A stretch of DNA of 64,000 bases from Camarhynchus parvulus (GCF_901933205.1 NC_044601.1:32588352-32652351), one strand, 5' to 3'. Counted from the stretch's first letter, positions 1 through 45,984 are shown. Made by a program: numbers and translations. Notes: generated from the letters alone by a model not told the origin.

Positions 1-3000
1 CATTTTAGTAATTCACACATGGATGTGGGCTTACTTATGAACACTGGTAGATTAAACTGCAGCAGAATAACTAAATTTACCACAATTTCCACAGGTTAGT
101 ACCTGGCTGAAATAGATACATGGGTGAGGAATGAACCACTAGTTTCCAGTCCAGAAAGTAAGCGCTACCCAACACTGGCTATTTTAATATAAATGCAGAA
201 ATTCAGCAGCAGCTAAGTGTGCATTTTTGACTGGCAGAGAAAAGTGGATGATAACCAATTCTGCCATAGACATAGCCTCCAAGGCATCTGATATTCGAGA
301 GCATATTGGCAGAATAAAATTGAGCATATTGGTAGGATAAAATTGAGTTTTATAAGCAGTTAAGAGGATTTAACTGTTCTAAGAAATATTTGGAGTTCTC
401 CTTATATCAATGAAGTTGTATGATATTTGGTGGGTTTCTCAGATGTTCAGTAAAAGGAAAATAAAAAAGAGAGGGAAAAAAGTGGGTGAATACAAAAAAT
501 GAGGTTGTGTTTCATAACAATCAGAGATTTCATAGAGCATGCTGACTTTCTTAATTGCCAGCCTTACATTTGGAAAGAAAGACCAACAGCTTTTGGAATT
601 CTCTTTTTAAGCACTGCAGTAAAACGTTTATATCATCTGAAGTCCTGACACTTGTTTTGCAAAAGAGAAACTAATTTCACATTTACATGTGTAAAGACAC
701 ACAGATGCCTAACCTGTGCAACTGTCTACCAAGAACAGCTATAAATAGCTGATCCTTTCGCACTTTCCCCTTGATATATTTCTGCACTGCAGTACTGCAC
801 ATAGTCCTTTGCTGCGCACTCCTTATAACATAATTAGAGAAGAGCCCCAAATAAAGCCAGCTGATCCCTGTTCCAAACAGGTAGCAATCTAAGGCACCAA
901 AGTGTCAATTGCTGAACATAATTACCAGGGTGAGGGAGACAGACAGAATGGTCTCTATAACCAAAATTATAACAGAGCAGCAGCTGCCTAACTAGCAAAA
1001 ACATGCTATGGTGACACAGTGTAGAAGATGCTCTCCCTGGAGACTTAGAGGGGGCAATAAAGTTGCTTCATGTTTGCATAAAACTTGCATTTTGCAGTAC
1101 TTGCAGATTTCTGCTATGATCAGGCTGCTGTACAAACCTAATCAAAGACCTGTGTGAAGTAGACACAGGTATTTTGTTTCGTGTAAAGAAAAAAAGTAGT
1201 TATGGCAAGCTAGCTCCTGGGGAAGCAAGCTTTTCAACTGTGTAAGAACCAGACATCTTGCTCTTATCTCCCAGATATATCTTAGATGGTCACTGTCCAA
1301 GTGTCTGTTGCTATTTCCCACAATATTATATTCCAGCATGAAAAAAAACCCAGCAGCAGTTAAATTTATCATGGCTCAAAGTTATACTGTAATGTCAAGG
1401 GAAGCAAATTAAACTTAAATACAGAAATATTTACATCAGGATGGATGTTAAATTCAAAGACATAAACTTTTAATACAGTTTGAGACTTGAAATGTAAAGA
1501 AAAAATCTGGAGATTATTTCCTGTGGAATTACTGCTACAAAACAGTTCAGAAAAGTTACCTTAATTTTCTGATCGGACTACCCAGGACAGTTAAGTGGTA
1601 AGGAAACGTATGTATCTGCAGTTCCCTGGCTGATCTGTGTGCATACACATAGTAAGTGTGCAAGGAAACCTCATGCTCTGCCCTCATAAGGTGACAGTGT
1701 AGCTTAGATTTGAATTATACGCATCACCTTTTGTAATTAACCAAGGATTTCCACTTCTACCCACACTCTCTGACAATGGGATATTACCACTTTGTAATTT
1801 TTCTTTTTGACAGTATTCTTTAAAAGCACTTGCGCAAAAATAAAACATTTGCATTAAGTATAAAAGGCTGCCCCTAGCTAACCAGTCCAAAGTTAATACA
1901 TTTTTAAGTCACTGCTTGCATATGTAGTATCCCATAACTGTAAGATTAGTACTAATATAACTTGATGTTTGAAGGAAGCATTGGGTCAGACATACTTGCA
2001 GCACTTCTAAAGGACTTGAAAAAATAGAGTCACAGCACTGTTGCTCACAGCATAATTGAATGCAGAAATTGCTATAATTCTGAGCTAATATTTTGCAAGA
2101 CATCAAAGAGAAAGAAGCTGGAAGACAAACATATATGCAAACTAAGATTTTCGTGTGGGGATCAAGCTGTAGTAAGACATTTGTATTAAACCTGAGAGGG
2201 TGAGTGGTGATCACAAAAAGTAGAAACATTGAACATCGAACAGTGGAGAAGTGATGGAAGGCCTTATGGTTAAGACAATATTCTTCACAGGAGGACAGTC
2301 GGAATAAGTGACTAGCCACAGGAAGAATCTAGGATAGAGTATCATATACAGGAATTACATTTTTTCCAGTGAAATAGTGTCAACATTTAAACCTTTCTGG
2401 CTTGATATTTTTCCACAAATTAGTTGCTTTTTGTTTTTAAACTCTCATAGAAAAATTGCTGAACTGCATAATATAATTGGAAGTTTGAGTAATAACAAGA
2501 GCTAATGCTTTGAGGGATATTCATTGCTTTAGGACTTGCATGTTTACTGACTTATAAGAAATTATAAAACATGTTTCATAAGAATAGAAAACTGTTTTTA
2601 CTGTCTAACAGCACAAAATAAGGCCCAGAATTATATTTTGGTTTTACTTCTGGTGTCCACTCAATATTAAAAATGAAATTTGACAACTGAAATCTTTTCC
2701 TCACCAGCTAAAATATTTACTAATCCCTTGACTTGAACATAGATCAATAATGCTAAAAGCAAAAACATCAAACTTCTGTTCCTGCAAAACTCACAAACTC
2801 CGCCTTCAAAAACCCCAGCAATGAAGAACCAAGAAAAACCTTTCATTTATATTAAACTTAAGTGCATTAAACAGTTAATAAATTTTTGAGGGCCAACTGC
2901 TGTAACTTGAATAATAAAAACCAGGTAATGGATTATTTGCCAATGTTAAGCTCCCCCTTCAACAGTCTATTTCCCTATAATCCTAGCAAAAATGTTTTCT

Positions 3001-5890
3001 GCAACATCAGTGTGTCTTTCCATTTCAGCACTTGCAATCCCCCTCAGAATTTACCTAAAGATCACTTTTCTACTGCTTGTGCGTTCTCACTCAGCACCAA
3101 TTCCCATGCTGAGCTTCTGCTAGGGCTTAAACAGCAGGGCTAACATCAACCATATGTTGTTTGTACTTTCGTCCTTCCCCCAGGGAGGAAATGTATGTAA
3201 AGAGTTCTGTTTTCAAGGTGGTTTGCTTTTATTGTTATTGTGGGGTTTTTGTGGCCCAGGTGAAAAATTATCTTATCCAAGATTTGGTCCAAAAAATGGA
3301 AATTTGTTCATGCTCATCCTGACAAACTGAGTCAGCAATGTTCCCTTGGTGGGTGGCAGAGATCACCTCAAGGGTCTTCCAGGTGCAACCACAGTATTAC
3401 CTTGTGGGTGGGAGATGGTCTTTCTTACCCCATTCACAGCAGTGTTGTGGTCAGAGATAATGCTCCAATAGCCAGAGTTTCAGGTGGAAACCAGAGACAG
3501 AACTACCTATGGACTTGGTGCAAGGCACCAAGCAGGGCAATGTTAAATTTCTGAGCACTATTAAGGCTAAGATCTATGTACAGTGTGTATGGTAGCCTAA
3601 ATTTGTGGTGTATGCATATTTTTTCTGTCATTAATACACTAAATCATAGATGCAGTCCAGAAAATAGGGGATGCATGCTATTCTGAGCCTTTTCCTACAC
3701 TCCTTTATGTTTTGTGGGTTTTTTGTAAGGTTGGTTGGTTTTTTTGTTGGTTTTTGATTTGTTGGATTTCTTTAAACAGAGCCAGTCCATATAGTTCAGA
3801 TCTCTGGTATGCTTTTCATTTTGTTTTCTGATCCCCATGATTATTTTGATTTGTTTTCTCTGAAATTGCTCTAACTAGTTGAGCTTGAGCAGCTCCTGAC
3901 TGCTACAATATTTTCATCAACAAAGCACATGAGATAGTGTTTATAATTGTTTATAGTGAACACACTGACAATGTGCTGCGCTTGGAAGTCAAAAGATATT
4001 TGAAAATACCCTTATGACAGATATGAGCAACGTAATTGTATTTAATATTTCAGTTTTGTCTTTACAGTACATTGTCTGTTTCTTGACTTTTAGGCTAAAT
4101 GCCCCAAATTAATAGAAATACTCTTACTGATCAAAAATGCATTTTATTTGCCTCCTAAAGAATAAAACACCATAAATATAGAGAAATGTATGTTTGAAAG
4201 AAGCTTTAGCAGCTGCCTGATGTGTGGTACAGATTTTCCAAATGGAAAACAAAATAACAGTGTTTCATTAAAATTACACAACTAAAAATAGACGCTATAT
4301 CAAGGATAAATAGTACATTTTTTTCCAGTGAAACATCACTGTGCCCCAATCTAAAATTCCCCTAACAATTGCTCTGACACACTTTACATATAGAACAGAT
4401 TTTTAAGAGGTATGTTAGTATTACTCTTACCTTTTATCCATTGGTGTATTTCTAGGTACTGGATCAAGTCTGCTAACCAATCCCACACAAGTTCCATATA
4501 CTTTAAAAATAATTTACCTGCAATGGTTGATGACATCTGTAACTTTTACTTTCCTTCAACATTGTAACATGAACTCAATGTTCAAATGCCTTCAGTGCAC
4601 TGCCTCTTGCTGGCAGCAGATGTCCCCTTGTGCCCAGGGTTTTGCATTTGTAAAAAAGCCTAGTTGCAAAATGGCATGAACAGTTTTCCTCTGCTGAGCA
4701 ACATAATGTTTTTACTTCACTCATTTCCACAAAGGTCTGGGAATATGCAAAATGTGTTGCTTCTGTGTTTGTGTAAATATAAGACTGAAGGATCAGGAGA
4801 AAATACCAAAATTCTGTAAATCTCAATTCAGTTTTCACTTTATGCTTTCAAACAAACCCACAAACAAACAAAAATGAGGAGGATTATTCTTAAGTAACTT
4901 TTCCAGTTTGCCTCAAAAATAATGAGTCAGTCTTCTTCCCTGGGATTCCTTGGTTGGTATATTTCATCTCTAACACAGAACCTGAATTTTTGTAGTTGAT
5001 CCCCTAGAAACCCATCTTCACATCCTGGTTTTGGCAGATTAAGGGCTCAAATCAGAAAGCAAGTACAAAAATTGGAAAAGTTTGGATTTTATGTCTTTTA
5101 TTTAACCCTGTATTTTTGAGAGTAGCTAAATTTCCAAGTGTGCACTATTTAAGTAAGCATAAGTTTTCCACTTTGGATACCAGGACACTACAGCTCTTCT
5201 AAGATAGTGAAAGCAAGAGTAATCCTCCTGAGTCAGTGATTGCAGGCAACCGGCTGCTAGAGCTACTGCTAGATGCTAGAGCTACTTCAGTGAGGTTATA
5301 GAAGTCTACAGTACTCATCAAGAATTGCTTTGTTGGTGAGACCTCAGGATCTACCCAACAGTGATATTCTTTTAAACCCTGCTTATTCTTTCAAACCCTT
5401 AAACATATGTATGGTTAAGGGCTGGGAAGGGGGGCAGTGACTACCCTTGTTTCTGTAGCTAGCTACATATGTCCGATTTTGGTCAAAATATTTAACAGAA
5501 AAATCCCTTAGAAAATGTACTGTATTTTGCAAATGTTTTTAAGCATCTTTTTCTCCATATGGAATAAAGGAATATGTCTGGGAATGCTGGTGCCACAATT
5601 CCAAATTCTTATTGTCTCACTCACTTCCTGATGAGATCCATATATAAAAAGCCTTGAAATATGAAATGACTGTAAAAGCTCTTATTGCAAAAGCCACGCA
5701 TTTCATGATAAGACTATTGACAATTAAACAATGTGTTATTCTTTCACCAGCTGTACTTAGAGCAGAAAGAAAAACGGGTAACGTTACAGATCACAAAACT
5801 GAACCCAGAATCTTCAGGCACTACTTAAATGCCACAGAATTTAACAAGTGGCTTTCTTTTCTTTCTACATAACTACAACACATTCCAATG
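1..5890. other. Upstream intergenic DNA, no gene seen
   Basis: AT-rich sequence with only short chance reading frames. A 23-bp imperfect tandem pair lies at 299-344 and a 12-bp word (gctagagctact) is repeated at 5256 and 5275. The stretch at about 3300-3560 is less AT-rich and may be an old repeat, but I cannot name it. Confidence 0.6.
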
Positions 5891-5907
5891 AATCATGCTG
5901 TTATAAA

Positions 5908-6444
5908 TGATCAAATCGAGAGCCAAATTTATAAGAAAATTTAGCAATTATTTATTAGATTGTCAGCGAAACAGAATTTCAATCAGCAAAAACCACCACA
6001 GCCAAGGGCAGCAACGGACCTGACCCCCGAATGTCAGAGTCTCCCCCGTTCACACCGACTGCTTTGCGCAGCGAGTTCTTATACAGTTTATTCTGCCTGA
6101 GGCAGAAATGACCGAATGTTCTTTGTGTCCCTTCACATGCAGAACCGGGGCTATACATGTGCAGAGTCAGACAAAAGTCCAATCCAGGTGTCTAGATGTT
6201 GTCAGGGAACTCCGGAGAAGTCGGCATTCACATGTAACAGGGTGGCGCCGGTGATCAACGCGGTAGATGCGATGTCCTAGGTGAGAATCATGCTTGAGTG
6301 GTGCTGGTATCCCAGGGAAGTCGGTGATCATCACCCAGGAAGGTTTCATTCTTACGTTAACGAACTTGATATTATCTTAAAGTAGCCTGGGAACTGGATG
6401 AATAATAACAAGACACTGCTCCCGGCTGGGGTGGTCAAAAGACA
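5908..6444 (-). mobile_element. Candidate endogenous-retrovirus solo LTR
   Basis: A block of about 540 bp with clearly higher GC and CpG than its flanks. On the minus strand it starts TGTC, ends near GATCA and has AATAAA about 50 bp before that end, the usual U3-R-U5 order. No coding capacity is seen. I found no clean target-site duplication, so the limits are approximate and the call is an inference. Confidence 0.45.
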
Positions 6445-9400
6445 TAGTTTGGATCTTACAATATTTTATACATTAATAGCATGAATTATCTCTACCATAT
6501 ACTACAATGCCAAGACTCTTTACCTACCAGGTACAGAAGGAACTAAGATTTGTTTAGAAGTACCTCTAAATGTTATAAATTGTTTAGTGGCTTTGATGAA
6601 ATGTAAATGTTTTATAATTGGAAAAATGTGGCAGGCCTAGGAAGACAGAAATTGATTGAGTTACTTTACTTCCTGGTTTTGATAGCAATTAACAGAGCTG
6701 GTAGAGTTGATCAGCTTCTTTGTATGGAAATTTAGCAAAAAGTATCCTTCCCAAGGGTAAATAATTTAGCAGACATTGTTCCAAATTTTTTGCCTCCCAC
6801 AAAGGATCAACTTTGCATTTGGATCAGTCAGTGATCTCTGTTACAGACACTAGTTGATGAAAGTAAGCTCTCATCTCACACTCTTTTCCACTTGTGAACT
6901 GCCCCGAAAGTGAACGTTTGTCCTTTCCTGTCTTTTGGAAAAATCATACATTATATTTGGAGTTGTTCCATTAACTACGGTTAAGCAAAGACCAACTGAT
7001 TATAAGCTGCTTCTTCATCTTACATATTGATTAAGACTACTGTTGTCTTTTAAAATAATCACTCAGAATCTAATTCAGCAGTATAGAAATAAAATTTGCA
7101 AAGAAGAATTAGCAACTGAAAATCAGCTTGCTTGTTTTCAAAACCAAAAAGGCACAAGCTAGGTGAGCTCCAGTCCACTGTGGTCCTCAGAACACTATTC
7201 TAAGACATCAGCAGTCCTATTTTTAATGTGAATTTTCAAGTGAAACTATGGTATAAATGGGAATTTGTATTAAAAATATCCTACCATTAGAACAACAAAA
7301 TTGAAGCCATTTTCTTCAAGAGAAGGGGGAAAAAAATCTGTGAGGGTAATTCAGGAATAATTAGGAGAATATTCAGATGGAGCACAAGCTATGTTGTGAC
7401 AATTTTTTCACTTGAAACTGCTTACTAGCTTCAGCTACTGGCATAAATAATTGCATACAGCAAACTGTTTTCCAAATATCTTACAGAAGTGAAGCTGTAA
7501 ACCCACTCTTTTGTGACGCACTTTGAAATTCTGAAAAGCTTCAAAAAACAAGATATTCTTCTTTGATTTCAGCAGACTTAAGTTTTCAGAGGTGTCAGAA
7601 AGGTAAGATTCTGTCTTATGAAGGCACCAACATTCACCCACTTACAAGGACTTCATTGTTGTCTCAACACCCTGTTCAGGTCTCTCTGAAAGCTATATTT
7701 CAACAATTACTCTATGTTTGGAAAGTCTTCGGAGGGGTTCTCAGTCACTTTATTCCCCAACATTATAATTTTCTCTAGTTTATTTTATCTTTTAGATGTT
7801 CACTGCTTACAATTACTTAGTTTTGTGAAATACCTGGGGTGACTATGGAGAACAGAGTTTGTAGTCCACTAATTCGCTATGAAACAGCAGTTGAATGCAG
7901 AACTGTGCTTTTACTCAGGCCTTGCTCAGGTAAAATCATGTGATTTAAAAGCCAGGTAAGAATTTCAGTGCTTGAAAGGGCATTGGTTTATTAATTAAAA
8001 ATGTTTTTAGCCACATCTGGTCTGAATTTGTAGATGTGGCAATTCTCTGAGTAACAAATATATGCAAGGTGTTGCCTGTCAGACTAGACTAACTCTGCCA
8101 ACACACGCACACACATTTTACCTATAACCACAAAGAATTTCAACTAGTGCTCTGGTATGCATTACATGGACCTGCAAACAATACAGCGCTTTTCTGTGCT
8201 TCAGTATATTAGCAAGAATGATGATGTGGCAAAGGAATACTTTGTATTTTTCTGGATGAAATTTAGTTGCCTCTTCCACAGGCATTTTTACATATGTACC
8301 TTCAGAGAGGGAAACCCTGTGGTGAACACTGTGAATTAAAAAGTTGAAGTTTCCATGACTTTTCAAACCTCTCTCTACTCTGATAACATCACCTGAATGC
8401 TGTTATTTCTAAAATCAAGCATGCTAGTAAGTATGCCTACCATACACTGCAGACAGCAATTTTACCATTAAAATACAGAGCCACCTAAACAGCAAAGGAG
8501 CTGAACTGAAGAAGACACAAAGATAAAAAGTCCCACCATTTGTAGAAGGTGTCAGGGAATGCACAAGTAATCAATGTTTGCTTTAGTCAGCACAATGGTG
8601 TTACTGAGAGCACATTATTCTGCCTCAGGGCTGAAACCCAGTGATTATGGAGAAAGAGATTGAGTCATCATAGGCAGCTTTATCTACTCTCAAAGCTCCT
8701 GGAAGGGGTTTGTGAAGATTTACAGTTTGCTTAAATGCTTAACTTGAAACAAACATTTAGACTCAGGTGGTTAAGAGAGAATGGGATTCTAAAAGGCTTC
8801 AATGCCCTGCAGTGTTACATGGATGTAAGAAGCTACCAGATATTGAGCCATGTGAGCCGCAATGAAGGTATGATCAAAAGCTGATTTTGCTTTCAACAAA
8901 ATCTGCAACTATCTGCCATCTTTCTATTTTTTCTCAAGGCAGACAAAAATAGTCACTGCACAGAGCACAATTTCATCCTGGTTTTGATCCGAGTTCTGCA
9001 ATATTGTAGGCCTCAAGAAGTTCAATAATTCTTTTTCTATTTTTCATTACAAAGATTTGCTGTCAACTAACTGTGGCAGAATGAGAAGGCTAAATTTGTT
9101 GTTAATATTTAAATATGACCTTTCACTGACTCTGTAAGTTCTCTTGTAACTGCAGTAGGATGTAGCCACTACCTATAATATTATGATTGTGCAGTTGACT
9201 ATTCATCTTCCTATTATTTGCAAATGAAATCTCCAATACACACTGCAGCATTTTTGAAAAAAAATAATGATCTTGCTTCAAAAGATACCTGTATCTGACA
9301 GCAACGACCAAATTCTCACTTCATCTCACCTTATTTTTAGTGTATCCTTATCTGAGGCATCCATCTGCAACTATGTGACGACTGCATGCATCACATTTTC

Positions 9401-12400
9401 ATGTTTCTCAGTACAGAGATTACGGGCTCTATGCCTCATAAAAACCTTCAAGTAATGGTTCCAGTGTTTGTTGTTGCAGAAGAGGTCATTAGAGACCCCA
9501 CTTTTATACAAGACAACAAGTGGATAGCAGAGCTGTAAAAGTAGAAGGGTTTGTACAAACCAGTGTAATGTTCATGTAAACACACAGAGGCTAAAGGTCT
9601 ATTTGGGCTCCATTAGCATATGGCCTTTACCTAGTCAGAGCATCAGCAGATGAAATACTCCTTTGAAATTTCTACATCAAAACAGTAAGTATGGAAAACA
9701 CTGATGACAAGAGAGTTTCTAAGACACTTTGTATGAGGCTGGAGTCCAATTCTTCGGGTAAATAAATGTAATTGATGCAGGATTGATATCCCTTTGCTTC
9801 TCTTTCAGTTTCACTCTTACGAGAAGAGGCCTGCATGACAATTGCTAAAAGATGTAGAATGTGAGCCTTTGGAGCCAAATGTCATGAGCTTCTGTTGGAC
9901 ACCTTACTGACAGTTAGAATTTATGCCAACTGTGGTTTTATTTCTCATCTTGCAGGTCTCAAGCTCTACCTTGCCTACAGTGCATCTTCTATGTGTTATC
10001 TAAAATTCACATCTGATTAGTCCATTATACCACTTAGAAATAGCATATGAAAATTACTTTTCAGCCTAGAAAAACCCAGTCTCATGCAGACACATGATGT
10101 TATTACTTATCACTCTGCATATTGAGTCTAGTCAGTATGGACATTTTGCATGTGATGAGATGACAGCATTTCAAAACATGCTGCATTATCTATTTTGGCT
10201 GAATTACTTTTGCTGTGATGATCCTGACTTCATTATGGTCAACCTGTTTTAACTCCATCAAAATGATTTTGAGTAGAAGTCTGCTTATAAAGTCTACTAT
10301 GTTTCTAATTCCAATGTGCTAAGAAAAAACAGCACTTAGTCAATTCAGTATAAGCAAAAAGTGGGACAAGAAGAAGAGAACACAACTTTGAAATGTTCTA
10401 TTAATACAATGCTTATGTTTCTAAAATAAAAGAGATTTAGCCTGACACAATTTGGAGTAAAAAATGTGCTGTTTGGACTAAGGTTTTGAAGTAGTGAGTG
10501 GACAGCAGTTCAGTTGCATATTGAGGTGAGAGAGAGAAACAAATGAGTCACACATCTGGTGTGTTCTGCAGCAGGGACAACCAACCCAGGTGGAAGTTCT
10601 GGGCTGCAAATACCGATCTGAATGTGTCTGAAGTTTTGAATGAGAGACATGTGAGATCTAACCACACAGGATACAAAACCTAATTCTGCAGCAGAAATAC
10701 TGCAACACCACGTATGGCAACTGGTTCTCTGCAAGACAAACATTCTCATTTAAATAGTGTATGTTCTGTCAGTGGTCCCCAGGGCTCTTACAAATTCCTA
10801 ATACAAGTTTTCTTTATTATCACAGAACTAGGCCTACCTGGTGTAAATTCCACTTTAAGATGGTTAGTTCAGCCATGTACTGGACATTTCAATACTTAGT
10901 CCAGTGCTGCCAAGCCCGCATGGAGAACAAGCATTGAGAAGAGGTGTAGACAGGAGGCAGACTGCTATGCCTACATCCATCTCTCTGACAAGTGAGCTTT
11001 TCATTGCAAAGGTCCACCTTTGGCTGAAAATACTTTGAAATGAAGATTCTGATAATTCTTACATGGTTCCAGTATTCAATAAGTCCAAACATTTGAGGTT
11101 AAATTTGGACCTTGTGGTATGCCAGGAAAACATTACAGCAGTTCCACTTTATGCCACTTAGTCACTACACTTGTTCAAGGTGCCATTGAAGACTTGAGAA
11201 CAGCTAGAATGTACCAGTGCTTTGACCATTAGGTGCTCTTATTCTTTCACAAATCTTGTGTCAAAGGTTGAGATCTCCAGATGTTTCCCATGCAGACCTG
11301 AGACAGGTTTCTGCTTTCTAATTTAATAATTAATTCAGAGTTAATTCACTATAAAACTTGGACTAAGCATATTTCCAAGATGCAATAGATTTAGATAACA
11401 CAAAGTTTATCTTGTGCTCTGCTTGCCTTGTGCACAATTGCTCCTCCACATATTGGGTAAATGACAGAACCTGATATTCCAGTTCTTCTTGGCACTTGCA
11501 CAGTACTCTTGCAACAACTTTGGGCTTCCCATTAGGAGTTGGGACACAGTTTCTGGCTTAACAGACAGCTTTCAACTGACTTTGAAAGTTTTCTCTGCTT
11601 GCTGCCAGCATCATCTCAGTGGAGCATCAAGTTTCAAAGACCAAAAAACACTAACTAGTATTATCCTGCTACTCCCCTTGCCATATCAGGATTGCTTTCC
11701 CAACACAAGAGGACAGAAAAATAACTGGCACTGGCTATGTCTGTGATAGGAAAAAAAAAATTCTTAGCCATACTAAGTCCTATTATTTAGTTTCTGGAGT
11801 GACCAGAGAACTACAACAGATAGCTGGAATTCCAGTGTTGACCCAGGGGAACTGAGCTGGGGATTCAAAGCAGCGTGTGAGAAATGAGTGGGTTGGTGAG
11901 GAAGATCCAGAATAAGAGCGGTTTAGAAATATTGTGCAAATGCAGAATATGGGAGGAGTACAGAATTTGAAACATACAGACCAGGAATTCTTATAGGGCA
12001 CTATCTCAATAGCTTTCATCAGCTCTTTAATTTCAGAGATATTTTTCCTCTGCCCTTTCTTTCCAGTCATAAACTGCCATTGTGAAGGACTTATCCCTTT
12101 ACCTCCCTTGCTTTATTACTACCAGAAGTGAAGCAGCCTTAAGCAATTAGCAGCAGTGGCACCGTGTTGAAACAATGAAACTGCTGAGCAATAGGGATAG
12201 GCTCACTATTACGAGTGACCCAGCACTATGATAATCCAGACCAGGAACTCTGAATCCACTGTCAGAAGAATTACTGGTTAGTATGTTATTAACTTCACTG
12301 CATTTCATGCTGGAAACAATTTATCCAGTGTTTCAGAAAATCAATTTCTTAGTCTCCCAATGGTACATATATATGTCAAATACTGAAAGTCAGAATCTGA

Positions 12401-13620
12401 TGAGAGCAGAGATGTGACTCAATCTGCTGCCCACCAAGACAACTCATGTAGCCGACTCTTCTGGGGACTGCATACCAGACACATTTTTTGAGGCTGGTAG
12501 TAGCAGCCATCTCACAAGAGTCCAAGACTCCAGCATGACACAATGGCCACAGAAGTATTAAACAGTGAAGACAAGAGTCTTCATGCAGCTAAAAGACATA
12601 TTTATTGTCTCCCTTGACTTTTCCAGTAGCCTCAAACCATATATTTATCTTTATTGTGCAGAGATTGGAATTTGACAAGTATATCATTAAGTTCAGAAAC
12701 TCAGGGAGATTAACTACTATGCATTTCAAGTAGTGTGGAAGTGAAGTTCACTGATTTTAACTATCCACTACTGTAAAATTGTAAGCTACTGTTTGTCTGT
12801 ACTTAGCAACAGCCACAAGGTTTTTGCTATCAACTGTTTCATCAACTGTTGCCCCAGGTTTCTCTCACCCAACCATGGCAAAGCCTCATGAGTGAAAACC
12901 CAAGGGGTGTGCTTCCATTGTGTTGTCCAAGATGACCATCAGAGATACTCCACAGTTATGTAGCTCCACAGAAATAATTCTCAAACATTGCCTTTAACAG
13001 CTACCTCACCTCCCAAGAAGTCTTCCTTCCCATTGCCCCTCTTCTCCACTGACTTTTAGCCAGTTGCTCAGGTTCTGCACAGCTACACACAGTGACATAC
13101 TCATCTCCCCACACCCAGGTGCATCTGTGGGGAGAGTTCAACACTACTCCTTTTCTTCATGGCGTTTATCTCTCCCCAACAGTCTTTGGCTTTCAGGGCC
13201 GCTCACTTTGACAAGACTCTTAATGTAGTAATTTCTGCTCTTATTTGAACTTACCCATTATTTCCACTATAATCAGGTTTTACTGTTGCTGCTCCTTTCA
13301 TTAGCCAAGTATCTGAGCAATTGTTCCTTCCAGCAATGAATTCACTAGTTACAGATGCGGAGGTGTCAAGCGTAATATTTGTGGATGAGACACAACAGCA
13401 CAGGATGTGCCCCTTGCCCCATTCCACTTAGGGCAGCGTGGGGCTAAGGAAGCCTGTGTGTGTGGAGGAAGCAACACCAAGCTAACTCCAGCAAGTCCAA
13501 CCAGGTTTGAAATGTGGTGAGGGAGCACATATTAATACATCCATGTTTATCTTCTTAGGCAAGTCCAATTTGTAGCTAATTTCCTTTAGTCAACACTGAA
13601 GGGTGCATCTATGTATATAA
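6445..13620. other. Upstream intergenic DNA, no gene seen
   Basis: Mostly AT-rich single-copy-looking sequence with a short CA-rich run at about 8101-8115. No open frame here resembles a known protein. The last 1.5 kb before the CR1 tail is somewhat less AT-rich, without recognisable features. Confidence 0.6.
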
Positions 13621-13624
13621 GCGT

Positions 13625-13940
13625 TTAAAGAGGGTGACAGGAAGAGAATGGAGTCGGGCTGTTCTCAGAGGTGCTGAGCAATAGGACAAGAGGCAATGGG
13701 TGGAAACTGAAGCACAGGAATTTCCACCTGAACATGAAAACTTTACTGTGCAGGTGACTGCACACTGGAACAGGCTGCACAAAGAAGTTGTGAAGCCTCT
13801 CTTACTGGGGAGAGCCAAGAACTGTCTGGACACAACCCCATGCTCTGGGATGGCTCAGCTTGAACAAGGAGGTTGGACCAGATGACCGGCTGTGGTCCCT
13901 GCCAATCTGACCGATTCTGAGAGCCAGTGATTCTCTGATC
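13625..13940 (+). mobile_element. CR1 LINE 3' end, just upstream of the SPTLC1 promoter
   Basis: It contains the characteristic CR1 3' region: ggacaagaggcaatgggtgg, a decayed copy of the element's 'ggcacaggttgcccagag' region (here acactggaacaggctgcac), ggttggaccagatgac, and a terminal gattctg-type repeat. It is 5'-truncated and ends at the edge of the CpG island. Confidence 0.9.
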
Positions 13941-14082
13941 TTCCCAGTGTAGCCTCGCTCCCTGACGAAGCTCGCCACAGGACACAGCAGCCCGGAGCGA
14001 CGGCGGCCCGGGACGCGCAGGTGAAGGCCGCGCACGGAGCCCACAGGCGCCGCTCCCCTGACGGCAGCCGAGGCCGCGCCGC

Positions 14083-14097
14083 CCGCAAGGGGGCGCT
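14083..14097 (+). promoter_or_regulatory. CTCF-like motif in the promoter
   Basis: CCGCAAGGGGGCGCT fits the core CTCF consensus and lies 62 bp upstream of the SPTLC1 ATG. It has the same orientation as a second match at 30130. This is a motif match only. Confidence 0.5.
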
Positions 14098-14158
14098 CAT
14101 TGCCGCGCCGGGCCCGCCCTGGGCGCGTGGGCGGAGAGGCGGAAGCGGCGGCGCGGCC

Positions 14159-45333
<31,175 letters not shown>

Positions 45334-45724
45334 ACTGCCGTTTTTTGGATTCCTCTTTCCCTACATTATCAGGATAAATGTTTTACACTGACAGTGACTT
45401 ACAGATTCTTCCACTGATGGCACTGGAAGCTGACTAACAAAATTGTTCTAGAGTGATACAAATGCAGTAAGGGGAAGAATGCTGAATTTTGGAGTTAGTG
45501 AATGACAGTGTTGTTCCAGTTCAAACTCTGCCATTTACTCACATTACTTAAAATGGGATATCACTATTGAATTCATGACTCTTTCATAAGTTAGTATAAA
45601 AAGTTTTAAATTTATTTCCTCAACCCTTAAACGTTCTCAAAAATGTGTATAAACATTCAGTTTCTCCCCAAACCATGTAAAATGTGTTGTTTTTTCTCCA
45701 TTTTCTCAGAATGTGGGAACTTAA

Positions 45725-45730
45725 AATAAA
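45725..45730 (+). terminator. SPTLC1: Candidate proximal poly(A) signal of SPTLC1
   Basis: An AATAAA hexamer lies 392 bp after the stop codon, with T-rich sequence downstream. Using it would give a short 3' UTR that ends before the duplicated 522-bp segment. Confidence 0.45.
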
Positions 45731-45984
45731 TTTCAATTATCCCTCCCCACCTTCCAAATGAAAATACACTTTTCCTAATATTACCAAAAGGATAACACAT
45801 TAAGATATAATTTTGTGCTATATTATGTCATTTATTATTGAATTATAGGAGGGAAGACCTTCAATTCTTTTTGTTTATATATCTTTCTCTAACCATTTTT
45901 GGCAGCCAGGTTTTAAGAAAGCGTGGCCGGAGAGTAAATTCATATCAAATACTATTTAATTTTTGCATTCCGTATGTAATTATA

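Noticed and set aside
3300..3560. Less AT-rich stretch suspected to be an old LTR or DNA transposon
   Set aside because: No termini, target-site duplication or family signature could be recognised.
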